A stretch of 64,000 nucleotides of DNA from Geothrix campi (GCF_024609265.1 NZ_JANHMP010000001.1:124001-188000), one strand, 5' to 3'. Shown: positions 25,450 through 34,714, numbered from the stretch's first letter. Notes: generated from the sequence alone by a model not told the origin. A program made the numbers and translations.

Positions 25450-27171
25450 ATGAAAGTCATCGTCGCCAAGACTGCGGGGTTCTGCTGGGGCGTCAAGCGC
25501 GCCATGGACGCGGTTCTGGAGGCCTCGGTGCGCAACGACGGCCGCACCGTGCAGACGCTGGGGCCGCTCATCCACAATCCCCAGGCGCTGGAACTCATCG
25601 GCAGGCGGGGCGTGGCCGTCGCGGAGGCGCCGGACAAGGTGCAGGCGGGCACGGTGGTGATCCGCGCCCACGGCATCCCCATCCAGGACCTGCGCGGTCT
25701 CAAGGAGCGCCAGGCCCGAGGCGAGGTGAAGATCGTCAACGCCACCTGTCCGGAGGTGGCGAAGGTCCACCACAAGATCAAGAAGTGGAGCCCCAAAGGC
25801 TACTTCACGGTGATCCTGGGCAGTCATGGCCACGCGGAGAGCGTGGCCCACCGCAGCTTCGCGGACCACGGCTCCGTCATCGTGTCGAGCATGGCCGAGG
25901 CCGAGGCCCTGACCGACGAACAGCTCAAGAAGGTGCTGGTGGTGGCCCAGACCACCTTCACCGTGAAGGACTATCACGCCATCACTGACTACCTCAGAAC
26001 CCGGGCCGTGGACGCCGTCTTCGAGAACACCATCTGCGAGGACACCTGGATGCGCCAGGACGAGGCCAAGGAGCTGGCCCGCACCGTGGACACGGTCATC
26101 GTCGTGGGTGGCAAGGCCTCGAGCAACACCAAGCACCTGGCCGAGCTGGCCCACCATTACGGCAAGCCCGTCCAGTACGTGGAGACTGCCGCGGAACTGG
26201 ATCTCAAGGCTTTCACGGGCCGCGAGACCGTGGGCGTGCTGGCCGGCGCTTCCACCCCCACCTGGTTGGTGGATGAGGTGGTGGACGTGCTGGAGCAGCT
26301 GGGTGACGGTCCCAGCCGCTGGCGGAGCTTCCTGCAGGCTGCTTTCGGCAGCTCGTCGCTGCTGGCCATGGGCGCCGCCTTCATGACCCTCGGGGTGCAC
26401 AAGTGGTTGGGACTCCCCCTGGGCTGGCGTTATCCGGTATTGGCGGGCACCTATGTGCTGGCCATGTACCTGCTGACCCCCTTCCTGGATCCCCTGGGCC
26501 TCGGTGCCAAGGGACCGGCGCGGGCGCGCTTCCTGGAGCGCAACCGCACCCTCCTGCTGTCGGCGGGCCTGGTGGCCTTGGCCATCACCCTCGGTCTGGC
26601 GGTGAGCCTGGGCCTGAAGGCCCTGACGGTGGCAGCCGGCGCCTCCCTGGTGGGCGCAGCCTACAAGCGGCGGTTCCAGGTAGGCGGGTGGACCCTGAGC
26701 CTGCGGAAGATCCCCGGCTCCAAGGACGTGGTGGTGGCCTTGGCCCTGGCTACGGTGGCGGTCATCATGCCCGTCTGGCAGGAGGGCCGGGCCTGGGATC
26801 TCCGCGCGTTCGCGGCCGTCTTCCTGGTGGGTGTCCTGGCCTTTGTCCGCACGGTGATCTACGAGATCAGGGACATGCAGAACGACCAGATCGTCGGGAA
26901 GGAGACTCTGCCGATCCTCATGGGCAAGTCAGCCACCAAGGCCGTGCTGGTGGGGCTGTTGGGAACCCTCCTGGCCGGCACTCTCTGGCTCACCTTCGAC
27001 AATCGCCAGCATGGGCACCCCTTGGCTGTGGCGCTGGTGCTCGTGATCTGCGCCGCCTATCCCGTGCTGTACCTGTGGCTCTACCACGAGCGGTTCACCA
27101 CCGGGAAGCACCGGTTCGAGCTGAGCGTGGACCTGAGCTTCTGGCTGGTGGGTTTGCTGGCCATCGTGTAG
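25450..27171 (+). CDS. ispH: IspH - UbiA fusion: HMBPP reductase joined to a prenyltransferase-like domain
   Basis: A 573-residue two-domain protein. Residues 1-280 are IspH, the 4Fe-4S reductase making IPP and DMAPP in the last MEP-pathway step; the three cluster cysteines are in KTAGFCWGVKRA, VNATCPEVAKVHHK and FENTICEDTWMRQ. Residues about 300-573 are a hydrophobic UbiA-like prenyltransferase domain with eight or so helices. Its second aspartate motif is intact (YEIRDMQNDQIVGKETLP). The first is altered: where UbiA enzymes have an Asn/Asp-rich NxxxD, this reads TPFLDPLG. The fusion would place a prenyl-diphosphate user beside its supplier. The acceptor is unknown; activity of the second domain is not certain. 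Confidence 0.9.
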   Translation: MKVIVAKTAGFCWGVKRAMDAVLEASVRNDGRTVQTLGPLIHNPQALELIGRRGVAVAEAPDKVQAGTVVIRAHGIPIQDLRGLKERQARGEVKIVNATCPEVAKVHHKIKKWSPKGYFTVILGSHGHAESVAHRSFADHGSVIVSSMAEAEALTDEQLKKVLVVAQTTFTVKDYHAITDYLRTRAVDAVFENTICEDTWMRQDEAKELARTVDTVIVVGGKASSNTKHLAELAHHYGKPVQYVETAAELDLKAFTGRETVGVLAGASTPTWLVDEVVDVLEQLGDGPSRWRSFLQAAFGSSSLLAMGAAFMTLGVHKWLGLPLGWRYPVLAGTYVLAMYLLTPFLDPLGLGAKGPARARFLERNRTLLLSAGLVALAITLGLAVSLGLKALTVAAGASLVGAAYKRRFQVGGWTLSLRKIPGSKDVVVALALATVAVIMPVWQEGRAWDLRAFAAVFLVGVLAFVRTVIYEIRDMQNDQIVGKETLPILMGKSATKAVLVGLLGTLLAGTLWLTFDNRQHGHPLAVALVLVICAAYPVLYLWLYHERFTTGKHRFELSVDLSFWLVGLLAIV

Positions 27172-27228
27172 TTCTTGCCCTTTCATGGGGGACTGCTAGC
27201 CTTGGGGCACCTTTTCAAGGAGAGCCCC

Positions 27229-27516
27229 ATGCGCATGAAGTCGCTTGTCGTCCTTTCTGCTACGGCCATCCTGGGCGCCGCCCTCGGTTGGGCCGCCGCG
27301 GCAGCCAGCTACCAGAAGACCGGCACCGTGAAGGAAGTGGCCCCCGACAGCTTCACCCTGGACCTCGGCAAGGAGGCCTGGCGCTTCTACACCGACAGCA
27401 GCACCACCGGGAAGGATGCCCTCAAGGCCGGCGACAAGGTGACCGTCACCTACAAGCAGGTGGCCACGAAGATCGAGGCCAAGGCTGCGGCGAAGGCCCC
27501 TGCCAAGAAGAAGTAG
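27229..27516 (+). CDS. small exported protein, 95 residues
   Basis: A signal peptide (MKSLVVLSATAILGAALGWAAA) is followed by a compact beta-type domain, YQKTGTVKEVAPDSFTLDLG then LKAGDKVTVTYKQV. This resembles the OB-like DUF5666/YgiW-type secreted domains. The tail is rich in Ala and Lys (EAKAAAKAPAKKK). AAGGAG lies seven to twelve bases before ATG 27229. A 15-base copy of its 3' end recurs 68 bp downstream. Function is unknown; a periplasmic location is likely. Confidence 0.72.
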   Translation: MRMKSLVVLSATAILGAALGWAAAAASYQKTGTVKEVAPDSFTLDLGKEAWRFYTDSSTTGKDALKAGDKVTVTYKQVATKIEAKAAAKAPAKKK

Positions 27517-27600
27517 TTCACGATGAGGAGTATTGCCTCGGCGGTCTCGGTATGGCCACAGGCCATACCGAGAAGAAGAAGTAATTCCGCCGAAGGCGGT
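27505..27600. repeat. palindrome flanked by a direct repeat at the 3' end of the small exported gene
   Basis: AAGAAGAAGTAGTTC at 27505-27519, containing the stop codon of the preceding gene, recurs as AAGAAGAAGTAATTC at 27573-27587 with one mismatch. Between the copies is a perfect 12-base stem, CTCGGTATGGCC and GGCCATACCGAG (27546-27557, 27561-27572), with a 3-base loop. A second mini-hairpin, CCGCC-GAA-GGCGG, follows at 27588-27600. The layout resembles a small palindromic insertion with a target or slippage duplication. Confidence 0.6.
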
Positions 27601-27601
27601 A

Positions 27602-27639
27602 CCAGCAAAACGGGGCGCGTTTGCGCCCCGTTTTGCTGG
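27602..27639 (+). terminator. strong hairpin terminator
   Basis: A perfect 17-base stem, CCAGCAAAACGGGGCGC (27602-27618) with its complement (27623-27639), encloses a GTTT loop. The core GGGGCGC/GCGCCCC is followed by CCGTTTTGC on the right and preceded by AAAA on the left. It would stop transcription from the small exported gene just before the SDR gene. Confidence 0.82.
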
Positions 27640-27657
27640 ATGTGGAAAGATGGCTGC

Positions 27658-28482
27658 ATGCGGAACTGGGTCCTCATCACAGGTTGCTCGACGGGCATCG
27701 GGCGGGCCCTGGTGCCGCTCTGCCGCGCGGCGGGCTGGGGCGTGGTGGCCACGGCGCGGCGGGTGGAGACGCTGGTGGACCTACCCCCGGGCGAGGACCT
27801 CCGTGTGCTCCCTCTCGATGTCACCGACGGAACCAGCGTCGCCGCCGCGGCCGCAGCCTGCGCGGACCTGCCCCTCAAGGCCCTGGTCAACAACGCCGGC
27901 TACGGCCAGGTGGGCCCCCTTGAACTCCTACGCGCGAAGGAACTCCGCGCGCAGTTCGAGACCAATGTCATCGGCCTCCACCAAGTGACCAACGCCTTCC
28001 TGCCCCTGCTGCGGCGGGAACCCGGCGCGCGGATCCTTCAGGTGGCCTCCATGCTGGGGCGCCTGTCCATCCCTTTGGCGGGGCCCTACAACGCTTCCAA
28101 GCATGCGGTGGTGGCCCTGGCGGAAAGCCTGCGCCTGGAGATCGGCGAGGAAGTGGCCGTGGTGCTGGTGGAGCCCGGCGCCATCCGGACGGAGTTCAGG
28201 GAAACCCTAACGAAGGCCTGGGGCGACCTGCCCGAGCGGGCCCGCGGCACCCGCTATGAGGCCATCCTCGCCCGGTACCTGGCGGTGCGGAAGCAGCAGG
28301 GCGAGCGCTTCGCCATGGATGCCCAGCGCTGCGCCCGGAAGATCCTGAAGGCCCTGGTGGCTGAACGTCCCCCGCGGCGCGTGGTCATTGGCCGGGACGC
28401 CTTCTGGGTGGGCAAGCTGAAGGCCCTCCTGCCCGCGGCCTGGTGGGAGGCGATCCTGCGCCGGGCCTATGGACTGAGGTGA
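27658..28482 (+). CDS. short-chain dehydrogenase/reductase
   Basis: A 274-residue classical SDR. The Rossmann nucleotide loop is ITGCSTGIGRAL at residues 7-18. LVNNAGYGQVGPLELL is near 77, and the catalytic Ser and YNASK (Tyr/Lys) lie in VASMLGRLSIPLAGPYNASK near 122-141. PGAIRTEF follows. This subgroup (alkyl chain or retinol/steroid-type oxidoreductases) has a longer C-terminus, as here. The substrate is unknown. Start ATG 27658 is preceded by GGAAAGA; an in-frame ATG at 27640 is possible but lies within the terminator arm. polA follows 30 bp later on the same strand. Confidence 0.86.
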   Translation: MRNWVLITGCSTGIGRALVPLCRAAGWGVVATARRVETLVDLPPGEDLRVLPLDVTDGTSVAAAAAACADLPLKALVNNAGYGQVGPLELLRAKELRAQFETNVIGLHQVTNAFLPLLRREPGARILQVASMLGRLSIPLAGPYNASKHAVVALAESLRLEIGEEVAVVLVEPGAIRTEFRETLTKAWGDLPERARGTRYEAILARYLAVRKQQGERFAMDAQRCARKILKALVAERPPRRVVIGRDAFWVGKLKALLPAAWWEAILRRAYGLR

Positions 28483-28512
28483 CGGAGAAGAGAGTGCTGC
28501 CAGACTGGAGGC

Positions 28513-31311
28513 ATGTCCGAAGACCGCCTCTACCTGATCGACACCTTCGCTTTCATTTTTCGCGCCTACTTCGCCAATCCCAGGCTGAAGAACGGCGCGG
28601 CGTACACCTTCACGCGACTGGTGCTGCAGCTGCTGGCGAAACACCAGCCCACGCACCTCGCCTGTGTGTTCGACATGCCGGGGCCCACCTTCCGGCATGA
28701 GCTCTATCCCGAGTACAAGGCCAACCGCGCCGAGATGCCCGAGGACCTGCGGCCCCAGATCCCCATGATCCGCCAGCTGGTGGAGGCCCTCTCCATCCCC
28801 ATCGTCGAACTCTCCGGCTACGAGGCGGACGATGTCATGGGCACCCTGGCCCGGGAATCCGCCGCCCACGGTCTGCCGGCGGTCATCGTCAGCCCGGACA
28901 AGGACTTGCTGCAGCTGGTGGACGACGACCTGAAGATCCAGGTGCTGAACACCAAGGATGGCGAGATCTGGCACGACCGCGAGGGCGTGAAGGCCCGCAT
29001 GGGCGTGTGGCCCGAGCAGGTGGTGGACTTCCTCAGCCTGGTGGGCGACGCCTCCGACAACGTGAAGGGCGTGCCCGGCATCGGCGAGAAGGGCGCGGCC
29101 CTGCTGCTGGAGGCCCACGGCAGCCTGGACGGTGTGCTGGCCGCCAAGGCTGGCCTGAAACCCAAGCAGCGGGAGGGGCTGGAGGCCGCGGCCGAATGGC
29201 TGGAGCTCACGAAGCGCCTCGTCACCGTGGTCACGGATCTGACGCTGCCTCTGCATCCGAAGGACCTCGCCTATCCCGGCGTGGACGAGGCCAAGGCCCG
29301 GGAGACCTTCAAGGCCCTGGGCTTCCAGACCCTCACCAAGGAGTTCACCCAGAGCGCCAAAGAGGCGGGCAGCGAGCGGAAGTACCGCTCCGCAGCCACC
29401 GTGGCTGATCTGGAAGCCGCCGTGGCGGCCTGCCGCGCCGCGGGACGCTTCGGCCTCGATACCGAAACCACCAGCATCGATCCCACGCGGGGCCACATCG
29501 TGGGCCTGAGTCTGGCCTGGGCGCCCAACGAAGGCCTCTACGTCCCGCTGGCCCACCTGAAGCCGGCCACCGCGGATACGGAGGGCTCCCTGCCGGGACT
29601 GCTGCCCGATAGCGGCTTGCCCGCATCCCTGCTGGATCTGCGTGGAGACGCGGCAACCTTCTTTGCCGAGTTGGCGCCCCACCTGGATGCCCGCAACCTG
29701 CCCTTCGCGGAGGCCCGGCGCGTGCTGGCGCCCCTGCTGGCCGACGCTTCCGTGGGCAAGTGCGGCCAGAACCTGAAGTACGACCTCCAGGTGCTGGCCC
29801 GCCACGGTCTGCCGGTGGCCGGGTTGGCGGACGACAGCATGGTGTTGAGCTTCCTGCTGGAAAGCGGGGTCCGCCACAACCTGGACGATCTGTCCGTGCG
29901 CCTGCTGGACGTGAAGCCCATCGCCTTCGAAGAGGTGGTGGGGAAGGGCAAGGCCCAGAAGCGCTTCGATGAGGCCGAATTCGACCATGCGGTGCAGTAC
30001 GCCGCCGAGGATGCGGACCTCGCCCTCCAGCTCTGCGACAAGCTGCGGGCCATGCTCGCGGACGACCGGTTGAAGCGGCTCTACGAAGAGGTGGATCTTC
30101 CTCTCGTGGACGCCCTGGCGGCTCTCGAAGGCCATGGCGTGCGACTCGACCTGGAGGTCCTCTCCCAACTCGCCATGCGCATGCACGGCGAGCGCAAGCG
30201 CGCCGAGGCCCGCGTTCTCGAGCTCGCCGGCGAGCCCTTCAACCTGAACAGTCCCACTCAGTTGGGCGGCATCCTCTTCGGCAAGCTGGGCTTCAAGCCC
30301 GTGAAGTACACCGGCAAGACCAAGGCCCCCAGCACCGATGAGGATGTGCTTCAGGAGCTGGCGGAGAAGCAGGGTGCCGAGATCGCCAGCGAGCTGCTGC
30401 GCCACCGGCAGATGGTGAAGCTGCTGGGCACCTATGTGGAGGCGTTGCCCCAGATGGTGAACCCCGTCACGGGCCGCGTGCACACGCGCCTGCACCAGGC
30501 GGCGGTGGCGTCGGGTCGCCTGGCTTCCAGCGATCCCAACCTCCAGAACATCCCCATTCGCACCGAAGAAGGTCGCGCCATCCGGGGCGCCTTTGTGCCC
30601 GAGCCCGGTTGGGTGTTGCTGGACGCCGACTACAGCCAGATCGAGCTGCGGGTGGTGGCGGCCCTGGCTGAGGATCCCGTGCTGCTGGGCGCCTTCGCCG
30701 CCGGGGAGGACATCCACCGGCGGACAGCCTCAGAGGTCTTCAACGTGCCCATGGATCAGGTCACCTCGGAGCAGCGCAGCGCGTCCAAGGCCGTCAACTT
30801 CGGCCTGCTCTACGGCCAGGGGGCCTTCGCCCTCGCGGCCAACATCGGCGTCAGCCAGAAGGAAGCCAAGGCCTTCATCGAGCGCTACTTCGAGCGCATG
30901 CCCAAGGTGGCCGCCTGGATCGAGAACGCCAAGGAACGGGCCCTGGCGGAAGGTCTGGTGCGCACCCACTGGGGCCGCATCCGCCGCATCCCGGAGCTGG
31001 AGAGCCCCAACAAGCAGTTCCAGGCGCAGGGTCTGCGCGAGGCCGTGAACACCATCGTCCAGGGCACCGCCGCCGACCTCATGCGCCGGGCCATGGTGCG
31101 TCTGCACCACAGCCTCCAGGCATCGGGTCTCCAGGCGCGGCTGCTGCTCCAGGTCCACGACGAGCTGCTCATGGAGGCACCTCCCGAGGAAGTGGACCGC
31201 GCCTCGCTGCTGCTGAAGGAGGCCATGGAAGGCGCCGACGACCTGGGGGCCCTGGGCGTGAAGCTGGCGGCGGAGGTCCGTTCCGGGGCGAGCTGGCTGG
31301 CCTGCAAATAG
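28513..31311 (+). CDS. polA: DNA polymerase I
   Basis: A 932-residue three-domain PolA used in Okazaki fragment processing and repair. The 5'-3' exonuclease (about 1-290) has YLIDTFAFIFRAYFANP, YEADDVMGTLA and GDASDNVKGVPGIGEKGAAL. The 3'-5' exonuclease domain (about 310-520) keeps its acidic residues (GLDTETTSIDPT and YAAEDADLAL), so proofreading is likely. The polymerase domain has RLASSDPNLQNIPIR, LLDADYSQIELRVVAALAED near 700-720, the O helix RSASKAVNFGLLYG and the palm VHDELLMEAP near 882. ATG 28513 is preceded by GGAGG. Confidence 0.97.
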   Translation: MSEDRLYLIDTFAFIFRAYFANPRLKNGAAYTFTRLVLQLLAKHQPTHLACVFDMPGPTFRHELYPEYKANRAEMPEDLRPQIPMIRQLVEALSIPIVELSGYEADDVMGTLARESAAHGLPAVIVSPDKDLLQLVDDDLKIQVLNTKDGEIWHDREGVKARMGVWPEQVVDFLSLVGDASDNVKGVPGIGEKGAALLLEAHGSLDGVLAAKAGLKPKQREGLEAAAEWLELTKRLVTVVTDLTLPLHPKDLAYPGVDEAKARETFKALGFQTLTKEFTQSAKEAGSERKYRSAATVADLEAAVAACRAAGRFGLDTETTSIDPTRGHIVGLSLAWAPNEGLYVPLAHLKPATADTEGSLPGLLPDSGLPASLLDLRGDAATFFAELAPHLDARNLPFAEARRVLAPLLADASVGKCGQNLKYDLQVLARHGLPVAGLADDSMVLSFLLESGVRHNLDDLSVRLLDVKPIAFEEVVGKGKAQKRFDEAEFDHAVQYAAEDADLALQLCDKLRAMLADDRLKRLYEEVDLPLVDALAALEGHGVRLDLEVLSQLAMRMHGERKRAEARVLELAGEPFNLNSPTQLGGILFGKLGFKPVKYTGKTKAPSTDEDVLQELAEKQGAEIASELLRHRQMVKLLGTYVEALPQMVNPVTGRVHTRLHQAAVASGRLASSDPNLQNIPIRTEEGRAIRGAFVPEPGWVLLDADYSQIELRVVAALAEDPVLLGAFAAGEDIHRRTASEVFNVPMDQVTSEQRSASKAVNFGLLYGQGAFALAANIGVSQKEAKAFIERYFERMPKVAAWIENAKERALAEGLVRTHWGRIRRIPELESPNKQFQAQGLREAVNTIVQGTAADLMRRAMVRLHHSLQASGLQARLLLQVHDELLMEAPPEEVDRASLLLKEAMEGADDLGALGVKLAAEVRSGASWLACK

Positions 31312-31472
31312 CCGATCGTTTTTGACGATCTGTAGGTCCGAAGAGTCGAAACCAGGCTTTTCGGCCGGAATTGTGATGGCGATCGGAGCTCAAACTTAAC
31401 GGGGAGGTCATGATTGGGCGGTCCCGGGGCGACTTTGCGCCTGGGCAGGACCCCTTCCCGCAGGAGCCGATC

Positions 31473-32591
31473 ATGAGCCAATACAACATCGCCTGGTTGC
31501 CCGGTGACGGCGTGGGCGTCGAGGTCATGGAGGCGGCGAAGATCTGCCTCGATGCCCTGAAATTCGACGCCACCTACACCCATGGCGACATCGGCTGGGA
31601 GTTCTGGTGCAAGGAAGGCGAGTCCTTCCCCCAGCGCACCATCGACCTGCTCAAGAACAGCCACGCCGCCATGTTCGGCGCCATCACCTCCAAGCCCGTG
31701 AAGGATGCCGAGGCCGAGCTGATCCCGGAGCTGAAGGGCAAAGGGCTGATCTATCGCAGCCCCATCGTCCGCATGCGGCAGATGTTCGACCTCTACACCT
31801 GCCTGCGGCCCTGCAAGGCCTACCCGGGCAACCCGCTGAACTACAAGGAAGGCATCGACATGGTGATCTTCCGCGAGAACACGGAGGATCTCTATTCCGG
31901 CGTCGAGTTCGCCCCCGTGCCCGACGAGCTGAAGGACAGCCTGAAGCGGCTCAGCAAACCGTTCAGCCACTTCGCGGACCTGCCGGGCGATCAGTTCGCC
32001 ATCACCTGCAAGATCAACACGGTGAAGGGTTGCGACCGCATCATCCGCGCCGCTTTCGAGTACGCGAAGACCTTCGGCTATCCCAAGGTGACGGTCATCC
32101 ACAAGGCCAACGTGGTGCGTGCCACAGAGGGCATGTTCCTGGAGACCGGCAAGCGCATCGCCAGGGAATACCCCGGCATCCAGATGGACGACGCCAACGT
32201 GGACGCCATCACTATGTGGATGCTGAAGAACCCGAAGAACTACGGCGTGATGGTGGCCACGAACCTCTTCGGCGACATCGTCAGCGATCTGGCGGCCCAG
32301 ATGGTGGGTGGCCTGGGCTTCGGCTGCTCGGGCAACATCGGCGACAAGCTGGCGGTCTTCGAGCCCAGCCACGGCAGCGCGCCAAAGTATGCGGGCCAGT
32401 ACAAGGTGAACCCCATCGCCACCATCCTCGCCGCCAAGATGATGCTGGATTGGCTGGGCGAGCCGGAGAAGGGCGCCCGCCTGGAAAAGGCCGTGGCCGC
32501 CGTCATCGCTGAAGGCCAGGTGCGCACCTACGACATGGGCGGCAGCGCCTCGACCCTCGACATGGGCGAAGCCATCGCACGGAAGCTCTGA
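31473..32591 (+). CDS. isocitrate/isopropylmalate-type NAD(P) dehydrogenase
   Basis: A 372-residue beta-decarboxylating dehydrogenase. It begins with IAWLPGDGVGVEVMEAA. The substrate-binding arginines lie in SPIVRMRQMFDLYTCLRPC near 105-123, and VIFRENTEDLYSGVEF near 135-150 is typical of isocitrate dehydrogenase. The catalytic Lys is in VIHKANVVRATEGMF, metal aspartates are in ATNLFGDIVSDLAAQ, and the cofactor loop is EPSHGSAPKYAGQ near 295. It could act on isocitrate, homoisocitrate, isopropylmalate or 3-methylmalate; motifs lean to isocitrate. GGAG sits before ATG 31473. It heads a five-gene same-strand cluster, with the next gene 8 bp away. Confidence 0.9.
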   Translation: MSQYNIAWLPGDGVGVEVMEAAKICLDALKFDATYTHGDIGWEFWCKEGESFPQRTIDLLKNSHAAMFGAITSKPVKDAEAELIPELKGKGLIYRSPIVRMRQMFDLYTCLRPCKAYPGNPLNYKEGIDMVIFRENTEDLYSGVEFAPVPDELKDSLKRLSKPFSHFADLPGDQFAITCKINTVKGCDRIIRAAFEYAKTFGYPKVTVIHKANVVRATEGMFLETGKRIAREYPGIQMDDANVDAITMWMLKNPKNYGVMVATNLFGDIVSDLAAQMVGGLGFGCSGNIGDKLAVFEPSHGSAPKYAGQYKVNPIATILAAKMMLDWLGEPEKGARLEKAVAAVIAEGQVRTYDMGGSASTLDMGEAIARKL

Positions 32592-32599
32592 GGAATGCC

Positions 32600-33508
32600 A
32601 TGAATCCGATCCTCATCCACGAAGTCGGTCCCCGCGACGGTCTCCAGGTCGAAGCCGCGGTGGTGCCCACGGAGGTCAAGCTCGACTGGATCCGCCGGGT
32701 GGCGGATTCGGGCGTGGATATCGTTCAGGTGGGTTCCTTCGTGCGGGGTGACAAGGTGCCCCAGATGGCAGACACGGATGAGCTGTTCCGCATCCTTGCC
32801 AAGGAATCCCACCGCGCCCTGCTATCGGGTCTGGTGTTGAACGAGAAGGGACTGGAGCGGGCCCTGGAGGTGGGCGTGCCGCTCATCTGCCTGGGTGTGT
32901 CCGCTTCCGAGACCCACAGCCGGAAGAACACGGGCATGGGCACCGAGGAGGCCCAGCGGCGCATCATCGCCACGGCGTTGGCGGCCAGGGAGGCCGGCAG
33001 GAAGGTGCAGGTGAGTGTCCAGAGCGCCTTCGGCTGCGGGTTCGAGGGCCCCATTCCCGAGGATCGCGTCATGGGCATCGTGGCGGCCTACCTGGAGGCC
33101 GGACTGACCTCCATCAGCCTTGCAGATACGGCCGGCCACTCCCATCCCGACCAGGTCCGGCGCTACGTCGGGCGCGTCCTGGAGCTGGATCCGCGCGCTG
33201 AGCTCACTGCCCACATCCATAATACCTATGGTTTGGGCATGGCGAGTGTCTACGCAGCCATGGAAGCGGGCGCCAAGGCCATCGAGACCAGCTTCGGCGG
33301 CCTCGGCGGCTGCCCCTTCACCAAGGTGGCGGCGGGCAATGTGGCCACCGAGGATCTGGTGCACGGCCTCCAGCGCTCGGGTCAGCGGGCCGACATCGAC
33401 CTCCCCACCCTGATCAAGGTGGCGCAGGACGTGGCGGCCCACCTCGGTCGGGACCTGCCGGGCTGCGTCCACAAGACTGGGCCCATCGCTGCAAAGGTGA
33501 CGGTATGA
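32600..33508 (+). CDS. HMG-CoA lyase-like enzyme (citramalyl-CoA / hydroxymethylglutaryl-CoA lyase family)
   Basis: A 302-residue TIM-barrel lyase of the HMG-CoA lyase family. It has HEVGPRDGLQVEAAVVPTEV at the start (catalytic Arg and metal Asp), SVQSAFGCGFEGPIPEDRV, SLADTAGHSHPDQV, HIHNTYGLGMASVYAAMEAG (metal histidines) and the glycine-rich loop FGGLGGCPFTKVAAGNVATE with its cysteine. The family cleaves or forms 3-hydroxy-3-methylacyl-CoA compounds such as HMG-CoA or citramalyl-CoA. The next gene, a CoA transferase, overlaps by four bases (ATGA at 33505), so the two are coupled and probably sequential. Confidence 0.9.
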   Translation: MNPILIHEVGPRDGLQVEAAVVPTEVKLDWIRRVADSGVDIVQVGSFVRGDKVPQMADTDELFRILAKESHRALLSGLVLNEKGLERALEVGVPLICLGVSASETHSRKNTGMGTEEAQRRIIATALAAREAGRKVQVSVQSAFGCGFEGPIPEDRVMGIVAAYLEAGLTSISLADTAGHSHPDQVRRYVGRVLELDPRAELTAHIHNTYGLGMASVYAAMEAGAKAIETSFGGLGGCPFTKVAAGNVATEDLVHGLQRSGQRADIDLPTLIKVAQDVAAHLGRDLPGCVHKTGPIAAKVTV

Positions 33509-34704
33509 GCAGGCAGATCCTCGACGGCATCAAGGTCCTGGACCTCACCAACGTCCTGTCGGGCCCCTTCACCACCCTGCATCTGGCCCTCCTCGGGGCC
33601 GAGGTCATCAAGGTGGAGAACCCCAAGGACGGGGATCTGGCCCGCAAGCTGGGCATCGTCCCCGAGCTGAACAAGAAGCTCATGGGCACCAGCTTCCTGG
33701 CCCAGAACTGCAACAAGAAATCCATCACCCTCAACACCAAGTCACCCGAAGGCAAGGAGCTGTTCCGGAAACTGGTGAAGGACGCGGATGTGGTGGTGGA
33801 GAACTTCCGCCCCGGCGTCATGGACCGGCTGGGCATTGGCTACAAGGTTCTGGCGGAGCTCAACCCGAGGCTGATCTACTGCGCGATTTCCGGCTTCGGC
33901 CAGACCGGACCGGACGCCCTCAAGCCGGCCTACGACCAGATCATCCAGGGCCTGTCGGGCGAAATGGCCGTGAACGGTGATGAGCGGCTGAGCCCCCTGC
34001 GGACGGGCTTTCCGGTGTGCGATACGGTGGGCGGCCTGAACGCGGCCTTCGCCGTGATGGCGGCGCTCTTCCACCGGGAGCGCACGGGGCAGGGGCAGGC
34101 CATCGACATCGCCCTGCTGGATAGCATCATGCCCCTCATGGGTTGGGTGGCCGCGAACCTTCTCATCGGCGGTGAACAGCCCGTGCTCATGGGCAACGAC
34201 AACTTCACGGCGGCGCCCAGCGGTACCTTCCGTACGCAGGATGGGCACATCAACATCGCCGCCAACAAGCAGGAACAGTGGGAGGCGGCCTGCGACGTGC
34301 TGGAAGTGCCGGAACTGAAGGCCGATCCGCGGTTCCAGGAACGGGATACCCGCAAGAAGAACCGGCGTGAGTTGACGCCATTGCTGGAGGCCAAGCTGGC
34401 CCAGAAATCTACCCGTTTCTGGGTAGGGGAACTGAATGCGAAGGATGTTCCGAGTGGCGAGATCCTCGACCTGGAGGCGGCGCTAAGGCAGCCGCAGATC
34501 CAGCACCGGGAGGTGCTGCGCAAGGTGCAGGTGAACGGTGTGGGCGAGATCGAGGTTTTCGGTCTCACCGCCCTCTTCGAAAAGACTCCTGGGTCCGTCG
34601 AGGCTCCGCCGCCCGCTCTGGGCGAGCACAATGCGGAAATTTACGGGCGCCTGGGCCTGGCTGATTCCGATCTAGCTGAACTGAAAACCAAAGGTGTGAT
34701 CTGA
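33505..34704 (+). CDS. CaiB/BaiF-family (class III) CoA transferase
   Basis: A 399-residue protein of the interlocked-dimer CoA transferases. Opening signature: VLDLTNVLSGPFTTLHLALL, GAEVIKVENPKDGD and FLAQNCNKKSITLNTKSPEG. VVVENFRPGVMDRLGIGY and LIYCAISGFGQTGP follow, then the catalytic Asp region TGFPVCDTVGGLNAAFAVMA near 165-185. These enzymes move CoA between carboxylic acids, for example from succinyl-CoA or acetyl-CoA to citramalate, itaconate or HMG. Four-base overlap with the lyase-like gene and a 10 bp gap to the LeuC-like gene place it in the middle of the pathway. Confidence 0.92.
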   Translation: MSRQILDGIKVLDLTNVLSGPFTTLHLALLGAEVIKVENPKDGDLARKLGIVPELNKKLMGTSFLAQNCNKKSITLNTKSPEGKELFRKLVKDADVVVENFRPGVMDRLGIGYKVLAELNPRLIYCAISGFGQTGPDALKPAYDQIIQGLSGEMAVNGDERLSPLRTGFPVCDTVGGLNAAFAVMAALFHRERTGQGQAIDIALLDSIMPLMGWVAANLLIGGEQPVLMGNDNFTAAPSGTFRTQDGHINIAANKQEQWEAACDVLEVPELKADPRFQERDTRKKNRRELTPLLEAKLAQKSTRFWVGELNAKDVPSGEILDLEAALRQPQIQHREVLRKVQVNGVGEIEVFGLTALFEKTPGSVEAPPPALGEHNAEIYGRLGLADSDLAELKTKGVI

Positions 34705-34714
34705 GGAGGCAGTT

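Noticed and set aside
28207-30717. An 836-codon open frame on the minus strand opposite polA
   Set aside because: It is antisense to an intact DNA polymerase I. The translation is rich in His, Gln, Gly and Val without domains, and it has no ribosome site. High GC produces long antisense frames throughout this window (for example 3313-4797, 648-2081 and 17622-18593).
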